64,000 nucleotides of DNA from Henckelia pumila (GCF_033568475.1 NC_133120.1:172391991-172455990), one strand, 5' to 3'. Positions 10,989 to 23,727 are shown, counted from the first letter of the stretch. Numbers and translations: made by a program. Notes: generated from the sequence alone by a model not told the origin.

Positions 10989-12290
10989 TCAATGAAACAA
11001 CTCTGGAAATATCTGTCTCATATCTGACTCAGTCTCCCAAGTCGCTTCTTGAGTGCCATGTTGACTCCACTGAACTTTGACTAGCTGAATCTTTTTGTTT
11101 CTGAGTTGTTTGTCTTTGCGATCAAAAATCTAAATAGGCTGCTCAAAGTAACTGAGAGTCTCGTCAAGTTCAGCTTCATCAGGCTGAAGAATATGGGAAG
11201 GATCAGGCTGATACTTCTGCAGCATAGAGACGTGGAATACATCATGAATACCAGACAAAGATGGAGGAAGAGCAAGTCGATAAGAAAGATCACCTATCTT
11301 CTCGATAATCTCATATGGACCGATAAAACGTGGAGATAACTTTTCTCTCTTGCCAAATCTGATTGTACCTCTAAACGGAGAAATCTTCAAGAAAACTCTG
11401 TCTCCCTGATCAAAAGATAGAGGTCGTCGTCTGATATTCGCATAATTTTCTTGTCTATCCTGAGATGTTTTCATTATTTTCTGTATAAGCTTTACCTTTT
11501 CAGTCATTTCTTGGATCATATCAGGCCCAACATCTGGTACGTCTGAGATATCATCCCAATATAACGGTGATCTACATTTCTTTCCGTACAGTGCTTCGAA
11601 TGGAGCCATCTCAGTGCTAGTCTGATAGCTGTTATTATAAGAAAATTCTGCAAGTAGTAATGAATCTTGCCAACTAGTACCAAAGTCTAGTACTACAGCT
11701 CTCAGCATCTCCTCAAGTGTCTGGATAGTCCGCTCTGACTGTCCGTCTGTTTGAGGATGATATGCAGTATTCAGATGAAATTGAGTACCAAGAGCTTGTT
11801 GCAAGCTATGCCAAAAATGTGATGTAAATCTAGGGTCTCAATCTGAAACGATAGATTTAGGCACACCATTTAATCTTACCACTTCTCTGACGTAGATCTC
11901 TACCATCTGATTATGTTTGTACGTCATTCTGTACGGAATAAAGCATGCTGATTTTGTCAACCTATCAATAATAACCCAAATGGAATCGCATCCTCTGGAT
12001 GAACGTGGTAGCTGTGTAACAAAATCCATGGAAATGTGATCTCATTTCCATTCTGTAAATGATAAACTCTGCAATAAACCACCTGGCTTCTTTCGTTCAG
12101 CTTTTACCTGTTGGCAATTCAAACATCTGAATACAAATTCAGTCACATTTGACTTCATCTGTTTCCACCGATATCGCATCTTCAGATCATTATACATTTT
12201 TCTGCCACCAGGATGAATACTGAATCTACTGCTGTGAGCCTCTTTCAATATCTGCTGTTTCAAGTCTGAAACATTTTGACATCAATCTGA
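10989..12290 (-). pseudogene. Element A pol remnant: integrase and chromodomain
   Basis: Reading leftwards the frame shows the integrase HHCC zinc finger (HSSRFSIHPG ... CLNCQQVKAE, about 12240-12100), the catalytic core starting MDFVTQLP, the SDxDPRF motif at the second Asp, a DGQSERT motif with the catalytic Glu, a GPYEI end module, FHVSML, and a C-terminal chromodomain-like tail ending near 10989. At least three in-frame stops interrupt it: between the zinc finger and core (TGG to TGA), in SDRDPRF (CGA to TGA, about 11845) and before the chromodomain (CAG to TAG, about 11130). The inferred original codons come from the conserved family residues. It resembles the integrase of element D closely. 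It is non-functional. Confidence 0.85.
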
Positions 12291-12317
12291 ATATCAGGTC
12301 AGTGCTGGAGCAGCTGT

Positions 12318-13413
12318 TGTAGGGACTCGGGTTGCTAATCTTTTCTTGGGACAATTAATCAAAGAATCAAACCAAACAAGAACAAGTATCAAAATCACAT
12401 AAAAGCATATAAGAAAAAAAGTATGTGATTTAAAAGGGAATACTCGAAAATCATAGCTATTTCGAGTGTTCTCTCCCATCTGGATTAGCTGTCATTTATA
12501 CATTTCAATGTCGAGTCTGAAAGTACTTCAAATCTGAAAATATAACATCAAGGTCATCTATAAAAATCTGCTCAAATTATGGAAACTTGCTCAATGCAAC
12601 AAACTTCAAACCTTCTTCAATTCTTTCTCGGTTCGAAAGCTAAATTCTCGAGTCGTCAAACTTCGATATAAAGCTGAAATATAGTATTTGGAACAATGCA
12701 TATCATCTTATAACTCAAGAATTCTCAGCTCAAACAGTAATATCAAAATCTTGACAATTCTTGAACCGGCTGCGTAACGGCTAAAAACCGGCGATCCAAA
12801 CAATATCCAAATCAATTCATCAAGCATATACAACACAACTCTCCAATATACGTTGAGAATCAATACCATCAGAATTCAAAGTGTTCGAAGATAGCTGCTA
12901 CAAATCATAATAAATCCAAACGACAGTCTTTTATCGATCTGTCTTTGAATACATAATCGGTACTAGCTCATAGATGCATATATCCAAGAATAATAACAAC
13001 CCATCTTCAACATAAAAATAAAGTATGAAAGAACTCAATAAAAATTGTACCTAAACGAAGGTCTCGAAGCGGTGATCGCAGATATGTATTTATTTTGAAT
13101 TTCTAACGGCCGAATCACAAGTTATCGGGGCTTGAATTAGATGAAAATGGCGTCCCAAGGGGTTTTCAGCTTCTTTCTCGCCTTTTCTGCTGATGGTAAC
13201 GTGTAAATGGTGATGATGCAAGTGGAATAGAAGATATATATAACATATTTGCAGTTTAGTCCCTGGACTTTTGGCTATTTGCAATTCATTCATCGGAAAA
13301 GTGATTTAATTCAATTTCAATTCTTATCAATTTAAGAATATTAGAATTCTAAACTCTAAATATTCCCAAATGAAATATTTTCGGATTAAAATTAAATAAT
13401 CCCGGGCCTTACA
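12318..13413 (-). repeat. Element A 5' LTR (1096 bp, internally deleted)
   Basis: It matches the other A LTR from both ends but lacks about 880 bp. The deletion junction lies at a shared CAATT, suggesting loss between short direct repeats. The interior beside it (12290-12317) has no TGGTATCAGAGC-type primer site, so a second deletion joined the LTR to the integrase region. Confidence 0.82.
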
Positions 13414-13520
13414 GAAACAGTTCATTTGACCAACCTCAACTGAATATAATCTTGAAGTTTCAGGGGTCAACTGCTACAGTGATATCAAGAAAGCAGTTCT
13501 GCCACCCTCAACCACCCTCA
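13414..13520 (+). other. Continuation of the copia-like LTR end with a degraded primer-site-like word
   Basis: After the A target duplication the text runs to ...CTGCTACA and then TGATATCAAGAAAGC at about 13480-13494. If this is a decayed primer-binding site, the LTR begun near 7766-7900 ends here. Locus R starts a few bases later. Evidence is weak. Confidence 0.3.
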
Positions 13521-13541
13521 GTTTGACCGAGATGACTCGGA

Positions 13542-13602
<61 letters not shown>

Positions 13603-14721
13603 TAATATAAAATTAATAACGATTTGCTAAATTTTTATATGTTATATGTTTTTAAAAAATTATTGTATATTGATATAATAAATTTTTGTCATTTAATGTT
13701 TATTTTTGAACAATTTTGATTTTTTAAAATAATATTATATTTTTTCTAGTAATTACTATACTTTAAATTTTCTACCACTAAACTATCAAATTTAAATTAT
13801 ATATAAGCTTAGATTCTGTTATTATGTATTTAAATTAAATATTACTATTATTATTGTGTGTTTGAATTTTTATTTAATTATTTTGTTAAAAAATTAAAAA
13901 ATAAAAAATAAAATTGGGTTGGTTCGGGTTGATCGAGTTTGTCCGGTTAGCCGAGTTTGGGTTCGGGTTGGCCATTTTTGGTTAGATTCGGGTTCGGCTT
14001 GAGAAATTTTTAAATAATATTTCGTCAATCCGACCCGAACCCACCCGCATTGACGGGAAAATCAGGTAGTTAATTGGTCACGGGTGATCTTTTCAGGTTG
14101 GATGCCACTATATTCAAAATTAATTGACCCTTGTATATTGACCCGATAAACTGAATACATAGAAAATCATAAATAAATTCAAATAATGCAAACCAGATAA
14201 GAGGATACATAATACTGATAGTAAATAACATGATAAATAACAATTTCATTTGACCCGATTTATTATTCACATGAAAACTGAATTACTATCACATGTTTTC
14301 CTCACAAATGCATATGTAACCATATTAAATATTAACCTTCCCTTGGGCCGATTAATACACATAAAAATTACATACACAAAAATTTTTATATGTCAAAATA
14401 AATTTATTTCCATCAACTCATTTTAAAATATATAAAAATAATCTTATCATTATTTGAATAATTAAAATTTTAAACTAAAATATCGTTAAAATCCAAAACA
14501 AAATGGGCTTATAATCGAATTAAGTTTGATCCAAAAATATTTGTTGGGTTAGAAATATTTACCAAAAACAAAGTAACCTGATTTTTATTTTTCTTGAATT
14601 TTTGAATTTTTGAAATAAGATAGAAAAAAGAAAACTCTAACCCATCATCTCCACCATCTGTCGCCGCCCTTCCTCTGGCCAATAACGGTACACATGCAAG
14701 CGAACACCACGTGACCATCAC
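13521..14721. repeat. Locus repeat R, copy 1, left part (up to the hAT insertion)
   Basis: This AT-rich sequence starts TTTGACCGAGATGACTCGG. It matches the second copy at 50589-50958 and 52027-52780 in order and orientation, including the block around ATGCCACTATATTC and a C-rich block near 14640-14715. It stops at 14721, exactly at the hAT terminus, and continues at 50051. No coding sequence is visible. The two copies differ by point changes, small indels and microsatellite length. Confidence 0.7.
13543..13603. repeat. (TTA)n microsatellite
   Basis: About 20 uninterrupted TTA units. The equivalent site in R copy 2 (near 50617) has only about five, so this is a length-variable site. Confidence 0.95.
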
Positions 14722-14735
14722 CAAGGACGGATCCA
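14722..14735 (+). repeat. hAT left terminal inverted repeat
   Basis: CAAGGACGGATCCA, mirrored at 50037-50050 with two mismatches. Confidence 0.75.
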
Positions 14736-14829
14736 GAAATTAGAATTAGAAAGAGCTTGAACTTAATGTAATAAGTTATATATTATTACAAAAAACTATA
14801 TCTAAAAAAGACAATATACATTATATTGT

Positions 14830-16140
14830 TCAAAAAAGTTGAGCCCTACGAGATTTTGAAACATAAATTTCATGTATAATAGAATCTACATCTATTTCTT
14901 TAGCTAAATATCGTTCAATATAGAGTGTCAAGCAATCAGCAAAAAAGCCATCCTCCATTTTATTGCGAAGTGCCGTCTTCACATGCTTCATTGCAAAAAA
15001 AGCTCGCTCATTAGTTGCAGTAGAAACAGGTAACGTCAAAACAAGATGAATCAATCTGGTCAACATTACGTAAACCTTTAATCGCCCACTCTCAGTCAAT
15101 TTTTGACACAACCCAACAAGTGTAAAAGCCTTCAAATTCTGCATCACATCAAGTTTATAATGTACCAATTCATACTCCAAAGCAACAATTTCTTGATCTG
15201 TGAAATCTTCAGGATAAAACTTTGTTGCAAGCTTTCAAATATCATCACTATTAAACGAGTTAAATGAATTTTTTGGATCTAAATCTGCAGTTAGGGAAAT
15301 AAATTCAACTGATGACTCATTAAACCGAGTATTTAGCTCCATCAAGATGAAATCTATTGTTGCATTAAAAACATCAAAGTGGTAATGATGCTCGACTATG
15401 GTTTGCTGCCGAGAACGACCAATCTTATATAGACAATCAAGGTCTGGCACATCAATTTCATTTTTTGAACAAAAATCTTTCACTCCGTAAAGAAATTCTT
15501 CCCATCCGCATTCTCTAAGTTCTTGAAGGATAGTTTTGGTAGTAGAGACAAATGTTATAGCAGTCAAAATGTCTTGAGATTTTTTTTGAAGAGCTTGACA
15601 AAGAGTATCTTTTATTCTCCTAAATTTATGCATCAAGTGCAAAATGAACACAAATTCAAATCTTGCCATATTTCTGTAAACCCCCCGAACTTCAGCCTTA
15701 GCTCTTCCATTTGGAGAATGGTCACTAAGAACTTCAAAAACTTTGCAAGTTGCAGCATACATACATATCAATTTTTTTACTGAGTCAGAGTGAAAACTCC
15801 AACGAGTAGCTCCTGCTCGCTGCAAATTACCAATCTGATTGGCCCCACTTCCAGAATCACGTTCTCCAATTGCTAACATATGCTCAATTTCATTTCTCTG
15901 TGCAGTATGTAACTCAGCAATGCGCTTAGTAGAAGAAGTGACAATATTGACAATATTGTCCAAATGAGAAAAAAAATTCCCAAATAACACTAACATCCTT
16001 AATTATCTGCAAAAACCAATGTCAGTTGTAATCGATGGGCAAAACAGTGAACATAGTATGCATAAGGACAATCACTAAGAAATAATGCCTGAAGTCCATT
16101 CCATGTGCCACGCATATTGCTAGCTGAAACGACTCGATCT
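14830..16140 (-). pseudogene. hAT transposase C-terminal half, broken
   Basis: Read leftwards: a segment with SNMRGTWNG and YYVHCFAHRLQL (about 16135-16020), matching the catalytic core entry of plant zinc-finger-MYM-type-1-like hAT transposases; a long middle (GATRWSFHSDSV, from about 15820); and the C-terminal dimerisation region ending LPVSTATNERAFFAMKHVKTALRNKM (about 15045-14960). hAT transposases cut and paste DNA in the nucleus. Breaks are a frameshift in a T-run near 15970 and an in-frame TGA near 15236 that sits where the frame otherwise continues. The N-terminal zinc finger and first part of the protein are absent. At about 16150 the homology stops, presumably where element B inserted. 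Confidence 0.82.
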
Positions 16141-16164
16141 AATAAAATACTAGATTTTTTTTAA

Positions 16165-16166
<2 letters not shown>

Positions 16167-16235
<69 letters not shown>
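16167..16235. repeat. (TAA)n microsatellite
   Basis: About 22 ATA/TAA units next to the end of hAT homology. It may mark the boundary of the element B insertion. Confidence 0.95.
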
Positions 16236-16237
<2 letters not shown>

Positions 16238-16239
16238 AT

Positions 16240-18870
16240 ATATGTCCATACATATATGTATAAAAAATTAAAATAAACATTACTAAAAACTTGATATAAA
16301 TGATGACCAAATATAAAATAAATCTCGAATGATGCAGTAATAAATTAACATCTCAACTAACAATCCATAAACCATGCATCCATAATAAAATAATATTTTC
16401 AACCACAAAAAACGTGTAAATGCAGAAAACTTGTTTTAAAGTATTGATAAAATATCATGACATAAAATACGGATAACATCGGTCATGGGTGCCGTCAACG
16501 TGTGAACTCATAGGCCCTCACCGCCGGTCGCAGCAACCGTGTCATCTACTATATCATCATACTCACCTGCACCATATAAGCGTAGTGAGCCTAGAGGCCC
16601 AACATGTTTTATCTTATGCATAACAAGGGTTAAAATCATGCAAACACATAATCATATTAATACATATAACTTACATGAACGTGCATGCATGATCTTAAAA
16701 GAATAATGCATCATAAACATCTGTCATCATCAATCAATATATACATCATAACTAATCATACATAGCATAATTGAGCATGTCATCATCATAAATGGTCTAT
16801 GTCATATCCATGAATGTGACTAATAATTGTGTCGACTGATCAGTCTAAAGAACCAACGTACGTGGCGGTGAATAATCACCTCTATGCTGGTAGTAAACTA
16901 CACCAACACAAAGGTGGTTTAACTACCTCTATGCTAGTGGTAAATCACCTCTGTGCTGTCACATCACTTCAATTTCCATCAAAAATATTTTTCATGCTCA
17001 ATTCTCAATCATAAACACATCATAAAAATATTTCATGTATGCATGCACTTCAAATATGTCCGTAATATATATTTAATTAATTTTCATAATAAATACTTAT
17101 ACTTAAAATAAACTTCATGCATAAAATAAATTAAATATATATTCCGAACTTAGTTATTTTTCATGAAATTGTCCAGACTGCTGGTCACATAAACTTAAGC
17201 CCATAAATTTTTAGACTGACCCATTAACTTAATTTAAGGCTAAACATCATAATATGGCCAAAATAAATTACTTAAACATTATTGGGCCCAAATAAAATAT
17301 TTAAGCCCAATAACCTATATAAGCCCAATAATAGTCACTGATGGCCCAAAAATTCATAGACCGGCCCAATAATTTCCATGGGCACCCAAGCCCATGAAAA
17401 TTATTGGGATTACTTAATTAACTAATTTTAAGGCCTAATAAAATAATTAAAAGCCCAATAAAGTCTTTAAAATAATTTATAGGCACAAAACACACTTAAA
17501 CTAATTAATCACTTAAAAATAAAATACCCGAGCCCAGCTAACCAAACCCGGACCCGGACCCAAAAACATAACCCATGACCCGAATACCCTGACCCGAACC
17601 CCAAAAACCAGCCTAGCCAGCCCCAGCCCCAAAAAACCTTTCACCCCATCTCCTCATCCTCTCGACCGTGCAGCAGCAGGCCTTTATGGCCTGCTGCCGG
17701 CCAGCTCCGGTCACCCTCCGGCCATAGATCCACCACCCTGACGTAGCCCACGTCTGGGCGGTTCCAACGAGCCATGCCTTGATTAGAACTGATGCATACA
17801 TAGTCCTAGCAAACCACGTTCCGAAAATCCCCAAATTTGCTGTAATCTGCTATGCACAAAGAAAAAGCTTCGGTCCTAGCCATCTCCAGCCCCAAGCCCA
17901 GCCACGGCTCGGTCCCTAGGACCCTAAGGAACCCCTCTGGACTTGGACCAGCAGCCATGCGTGTTCCATGACAAGAAAACGTGATAGATGCCACCAAACA
18001 TGAAAGAAAACGAGTTGCTCAAATATACAATACAATATCTTGCATGCATCAGAAAAATCGAAGTAAAAACCTTATGAATTTGTCATGAAACATGTATATA
18101 GCTTATATGGTGAGAAAGGAAAAGATTAAACATGCCTTTGATTTTATTTGAAGCTTTAACGCGTATACGGGCTCCGGGACAATGGATCAACAAAAACTCG
18201 CTAAAAAAACCTCCAAGGGTCAGCTATGGTGGCTGTTTTTTTTTTTTTTTTTTTTTTTTTTGTGGAAGAACGTGGAAGAGGCTGATGAAGAAGGTGGGTG
18301 AGGCGGCTAGGGGATTAACGTGGGGTTAGGGAGGGATTTAGGGTAGAAATTTAGGATATAATTAAATTTTAATTACACAAATTAATTATATTAACTAATA
18401 TACCATAAAAATATAATTTTTAAAACTCCTAAATATCATCCTAATCTGATGTTACCATAAAAATCCCAAAATCATATATTTAAGGATTTTTAAAAGCCCT
18501 TAAAAGTTAATAAAATGACTTAATTTTGAGAAAAATGGAATACTATATATTTATACTTATAAATATTAAAATTTTCAAAATAATACCTTAAAATAATATT
18601 TTAAGGCTTATAAAAATTTCATAAAATATTTTGGATGAAGTTCCAACATCTCGTCCGTCCACGGTCCCGTCTACGCGATAGAATAAATGATTTTCTCAAA
18701 AATCTAAAAATCACATAATTGCGGGTTAAATGATAAAATAAACTTTAAACCATGCACATAAATCACATAATAACACATAAATATCATTTAACCCACATTT
18801 TTAAATTTTTAAATAATTATTTTCCTAATTATGCATGCGAATTTACGTATTAAAAATACCGGGTATTACA
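16240..18870 (-). repeat. Element B 3' LTR (left edge approximate)
   Basis: On the minus strand the LTR begins TGTAATACCCGGTATT at 18870. The body is AT-rich with a GC-rich stretch (about 17520-17960) and a run of 26 T at 18236-18261. Words near 16470-16620 and 16840-16970 recall other plant chromovirus LTRs. No second copy is in the window. No gene is credible here; open frames at 17613-17997 and 18132-18329 are by-products of composition. Confidence 0.65.
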
Positions 18871-18893
18871 ATTCTCTCTCCCCCCCCCCCCCT
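18871..18893 (-). other. Polypurine tract of element B with a 13-G run
   Basis: Minus strand: an uninterrupted run of 13 G followed by AGAGAGAAT directly at the LTR start. ATTTCGAGGACGAAATT lies just upstream (about 18901-18917). The G-run is long for this site and could be slippage or assembly noise. Confidence 0.75.
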
Positions 18894-18925
18894 TAAAATA
18901 AATTTCGTCCTCGAAATTAAGGTAC

Positions 18926-21900
18926 TTACCCGAACAACTCTGGGTAGCGAGTTCTCATGTCTGGCTCGGTCTCCCAAGCAGCTTCCTCCTCATAGTGGTT
19001 CAGTCACTGGACCTTGACCACCGGTATGACCCATGTCCTAAGCCTCCGCTCCTCCCTAGCCAAAATCCGAACTGGCCTCTCCTCAAAAGCTAGCTCTAGT
19101 GTCAACTGTAGAGGCTCGTAATCAAGGACATGCGATGGATTCGAGATGTATCTCCGAAGCATGGACACATGAAACACGTTGTGCACTGCCGCAAGATCTG
19201 GTGATAGCGCCAAACGGTAGGCCAACATGCCAACCCTCTCCAAAATCTCGAATGGACCAATATATCTCGGATTGAGCTTGCCTCTCCAACCAAAGAGCAT
19301 CACACCCTTCATAGGTGACACCTTCAGAAACACGTGGTCACCAACAACGAACTCAAGATCTCGTCGTCGTGTGTCAGCATAACTCTTCTGACGACTCTAA
19401 GCAGTCCTCATACAATTCCGAATCTCAATCACAAAATCTGCAGTCTGCTGCACTATCTCGGGACCAAGTAGAACTCTCTCTCCTACCTCATCCCAGTGCA
19501 CGGGAGATCTGCATCTCCTCCCATAGAGAGCCGCATAAAGAGTCATACCTATAGATGCCTGATAACTGTTATTATAGGTGAATTCTACTAACAGATATCT
19601 CTTCTCCCAAGAGCCCTGGAAATCGATGACACATGCCCTCAATAAATCCTCGAGAACCTGGATCACCCTCTCAGATTGGCCATCTGTCTAGGGATGAAAA
19701 GCTGTGCTGAATAGTAACCTAGTCCCCAATGCTGTGTGTAGACTCTTCCAGAACGCAGATGTGAATCTTGGATCTCTGTCTGACATGATAGACACAGGTA
19801 TGCCATGCAGTCTAACAATCTCTCTGATATAAAGCTCTGCATACTGGTTCAAAGTAAAAGTAGTCCTCACTGGTAAGAAATGAGCTGACTTGGTGAGTCT
19901 AGTCTATCCAAAATTACCCAAATCGCTGTTCAACCTCTTGAACTCCTCGGAAGGCCAACCACAAAATCCATCGTGATGTTCTCCCACTTCCATTCCGGAA
20001 TGGAAAGAGGTCTAAGCAACCTTGCTGGACGCTGATGATCTTCTTTGACTTTCTGACAAGTCAAACACTCTGATACGAATCACCCAATGTCCCTCTTCAT
20101 ACCCGGACACCAATATAATGACTGCAAATCTCTGTATATCTTCGTACTTCCGGGATGAATGGAGTACCGAGATGTGTGAGCCTCTGTCAAAATCTCGGCC
20201 CTCAGTTGATCAACGTTCGGTACCCACATACGACCTCGGTACAGAACAATACCATCCACGACAGTATAAAGAAGACTGCCCTTGGCCTCGTCCCTCTGCC
20301 TCATACGCTGTAACTCCTCATCAGCAGGCTGTCCATCTCTGATCCGATCTCGAAGAGTCGGCTGCACTATCAATACTGCTAAAATCGGCGCATGACCGCC
20401 CAATTAGATCTCCAAATCAAACCTCTGAATCTCCCTCTGAAGTGGCAACTGCACTGATAAACAAGATACTACCGACGTCTTCCGACTCAATGCATCAACC
20501 ACTACATTAGCCTTACTCGGATGGTAGCTAATGTCACAGCCATAATCCTTCACAAGCTCTAGCCATCTGCGTTGCCTCATGTTCAACTCCTTCTGAGTGA
20601 AGAAGTACTTGAGGCTCTTGTGATCAGTGACAATCTTGCACTTCTCACCATACAGATAGTGCCTCCAAATTTTCAACGCAAACACAACTGCTGCAAGCTC
20701 CAGATCATGCGTCGGATAATTCTGCTCATGAATCTTCAGCTGTCTCGGCACATAGGCAATCACTCTGTCACACTGCATAATTACGGTGCCTAAACCCATC
20801 TTAGACGCATCTGTATGCACCACTAACTCCTCATGTGCGACTGACATCGCTAACACTGGTGCAGAATTGAGTGCCTCTTTCAACTGATTGAAGCTCCTCT
20901 GACAATCAGGACTCCACACAAACATTCATTATTTTTGGTCAGTAAAAGCCCTTGATAAACTTTCTGTAGTATCCTACCAAACCCAAGAAACTGGGAATCT
21001 CTGATGCATTCTTTTGAGTCCCCCAATTCTGCACTGCCTCAACCTTAGACTGATCCACAGCTACCCCATCTCTAGAAATGATATGGCCAGGAAATGCCAC
21101 CTGCTCAAGCCAAAACTCACACTTGCTGAACTTTGCATACAATCTATGCTCTCTCAGAGTCTGCAAAGCTATCTTCAAGTGCTGTCTATGTTCCTCAAGT
21201 ACACGGTTCATGAGATCCATGAAGACCGCTGGAACATTAGTCAATCTGAATGGCATCACTAAGAACTTGTAATACCCATATCGTGTCCGAAAAGCAGTCT
21301 TGGACATGTAAGAATCCTGACTCGTAATTGATGGTATCTAGATCGCAGATCGATCTTATAGAATACTGAAGCTCCCTGCAAATGATCAAATAAATCCTCG
21401 ATACTCGGCAGTGGATACTTATTGTTCACTGTAACCTTGTTGAGCTCTTGGTAGTTAATACATAGCCTCATACTTCCATATTTCTTCTTCACAATTAACA
21501 CTGGCGCTCCCCACTGAGAAAATCTAGGGCGAATAAAGCCTTTCTCTAATAACTCCTAAATCTGCTCCTTCAACTCTTTCATCTCTGTAGGAGCAAGTCG
21601 GTACGATGCCTTATAGATAGGCACAGTATCTGACATCAGCTCAATACTAAACTTCACATCTCTGACTGGTGGAATTCCTGCAACATCATTCGAAAAGACA
21701 TCTGGGAAGTCACGAACAACCTCTATCTCTGATAAAGATCTGATAGGCGGTTCTGACACTGCAACTACACTGGCAAGAAACCCTTGGAAACCCCTCCATA
21801 ATAATTTCCTCGCATGCACATAAGAGATGACACGCGAAGCACTACTGCTTTGGGATGCAAAGAAAATAAATGGGTCTCTATTAGAAGGCTTCACTGACAC

Positions 21901-22192
21901 TGTCCTCTGTCGAAAATCAATCGAAGCTCCATTGTCTGAAAACCAGTCCATGCCCAGTATGAGATCAAAGCCTGTAATAGGCAATACAACTAGATCGACC
22001 TTGATTGTATGCCCCTGCAACTCATATTCCAGGCCTCTGATGACACTGATAGTAGTGAGAATCCTTCCAGATGGCACGGTGATAACATAACTTGTGGTAG
22101 CAACCTCAGGTGTGATACCTGCACGCAAAATATTTCCAAGTAGAAGCACCCAAATCTTAATTTACCCAATTTCACACTATGGACTACTCATC
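18926..22192 (-). pseudogene. Element B pol remnant: protease to chromodomain
   Basis: Domains from right to left: C-terminal half of the retropepsin with LGMDWFSDNGASIDF (about 22149-21900), reverse transcriptase (21560-20940), RNase H with [12 protein letters not shown] and [10 protein letters not shown] (20925-20404), integrase zinc finger and core (20403-19400), GPFEI module and chromodomain ending ETEPDMRTRYPELF (19333-18926). Breaks include many stops and frameshifts between these pieces, a TGG-to-TGA stop in the chromodomain (VQ*LNH, about 19004), and an in-frame loss of about 20 codons after LMNRV (about 21200) that removes the FIDD catalytic motif of the reverse transcriptase. The protease DTGA active site is missing because element C interrupts here. 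Non-functional. Confidence 0.85.
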
Positions 22193-23604
22193 TGTAGTGA
22201 CCCAACCCGGATCCACTAACAAATTAAAGTTATAAATAAAGCGCATGCAATATAATTAAAGCGTATGGAGCGGATAAAAAATACAACAAATCCAATCGGC
22301 AGAATACAACCGATGATAACACAAGTGTATAAATACCATTATACAACCAAATCGAAGGTTCAGGGTATACAAATCCCTGCCCTCTAAAACCTCACACTCG
22401 CGAATCCTCAACCCTGCTGAGAGCCGCCCGGACCGTCCAGCCTCAAACTTGCCCCGCCACAAGGTACACCACAATACCCAAACACAGGGGCGTGAGCGAT
22501 AACGCTCAATACGAAAGCAATGATATATATACAAATATGCGTGCACAGATGATTTAAAATCTCAGGTAAAACACTTGCTCAAGGCACCAGGAATATACAG
22601 TACCGGCTAGAGAGATACTCCGCGGGGTACTCGTATATTCTATATCAGGGCTGAGCCAACCCCATCCTGACCCGAATCCAAAACAGAATACAAGCCCCAT
22701 ATGGAAACTGTCATGCCTGACTCGAGTCCAAAATGAGATCAATGTTCCCTATGGATACTGTCAATGACTCACATCTCTCAGGATGCAGTCACACGTAAAC
22801 TCATGTATGTGCTAATGCGGTAAAACATGATAAAACATGATAAAACATATAGCACATACTCATGCAACATACATGCAAATATATCATGCCAGCTATCTTG
22901 GTCAGTACTTACGTACCTCTAAAACTGCTGATCAAAACCTAGCTCCGCTGGTCTAGACTCCAAGCCTACTAGTCCAGTCTACTGCTACTACAATGCAATT
23001 ACCCATGCATCAACAATTAAGCTCTAAAAGCCTTAACTAAGTTATTGCATACTCCTAAATATTTTTAGGATGACAAAGTTATACCTGCGTCCGTCGTTAG
23101 CCCTTTGCTGTCGATAGCCTCAAAACTAGGCCACAGATCCACTACGACGTCTAGATCGCTGCGCCACTTCTGGAATCCCGATAGGACGCCTAGATCTCCA
23201 TAGATCTGAGTTAGAATGCTTAGAAATCGAGAGAGAAGAGAGGAATTGGTGCATCTCAAATGACTCTCGACCCTCATATTTATAGACACGGAACGTTGCT
23301 TCCGTTCGGGTTCGTTGCGTCCGTTCTGCCTGACGAACGTTGCGTCTGTTCTTATTCGTTGCTTTCGATGTCCCATCAAGTGCGTAAGCAATGACGTAAT
23401 ATTTCTGACATCACGGATGGCATCAGCTACCAGAACGTTGCTTCCATTCTGAGCCCCCCTTCGGGCCTTTTCCGATCATTCTGAAACCATTTCCGAAGTC
23501 CGTTCATCCAACAGAAACTTCCTTAATCATGTTTTGCTTAATCTAAACATGATCATATGATTAATATACTCATTAATCCTTAATTACGGATACGGGTCAC
23601 TACA
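22193..23604 (-). repeat. Element C 3' LTR (1412 bp)
   Basis: On the minus strand it starts TGTAGTGACCCGTATCCG and ends GGATCCGGGTTGGGTCACTACA-type text. A TATA-like CTATAAATAT sits at 23276-23286. Just upstream on that strand (plus 23288-23375 and 23430-23450) a roughly 16-20-bp word with the core GAACGGAAGCAACG is repeated about five times with variation, like an enhancer array. The first 293 bp (plus view) match the remnant at 49276-49569 with about 11 differences. Both LTR ends are similar to family F. Confidence 0.88.
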
Positions 23605-23620
23605 TTCTCCCCCAATTAAG
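23605..23620 (-). other. Polypurine tract of element C
   Basis: Minus strand CTTAATTGGGGGAGAA abutting TGTAGTGACC; AATTTCGAGGACAAAATT precedes it. The arrangement is nearly the same as in family F (60148-60171). Confidence 0.82.
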
Positions 23621-23727
23621 AAATTTTGTCCTCGAAATTAAAGTCAGAGGAATAGTACAGGATTCAACACGAATGTTCTTTATTAAACTTGAACAAGTAC
23701 AAAATCGATACAAGAAAGTATAGAATC

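Larger units (their letters stand above)
8890..13413 (-). mobile_element. Element A: internally deleted Ty3/gypsy chromovirus retrotransposon
   Basis: Two LTRs in minus orientation (5' LTR 12318-13413, 3' LTR 8890-10877) start TGTAAGGCCC and end GGGACTCGGG-type text closing in CA when read on the minus strand. They flank only 1.44 kb of interior. The flanks AAAAC (8885-8889) and GAAAC (13414-13418) form a 5-bp target duplication with one mismatch. The interior keeps the polypurine tract, integrase and chromodomain but has lost the primer-binding site, gag, protease, reverse transcriptase and RNase H. The element cannot move on its own. Confidence 0.88.
16240..22192 (-). mobile_element. Element B: truncated Ty3/gypsy chromovirus
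   Basis: Minus-orientation element consisting of a 3' LTR (ending at 18870), polypurine tract and pol back to the protease, cut off at 22192 where element C begins. The left edge of the LTR is not determined; it lies between the end of hAT homology (about 16150) and about 16300. The 5' LTR, primer site and gag are not found on the far side of C, so they were probably lost in the deletion at 49569/49570. Confidence 0.75.

Noticed and set aside
17613..17997. Trp/Gly-rich frames on the minus strand
   Set aside because: They fall in the GC-rich part of the element B LTR and have no recognisable domain.
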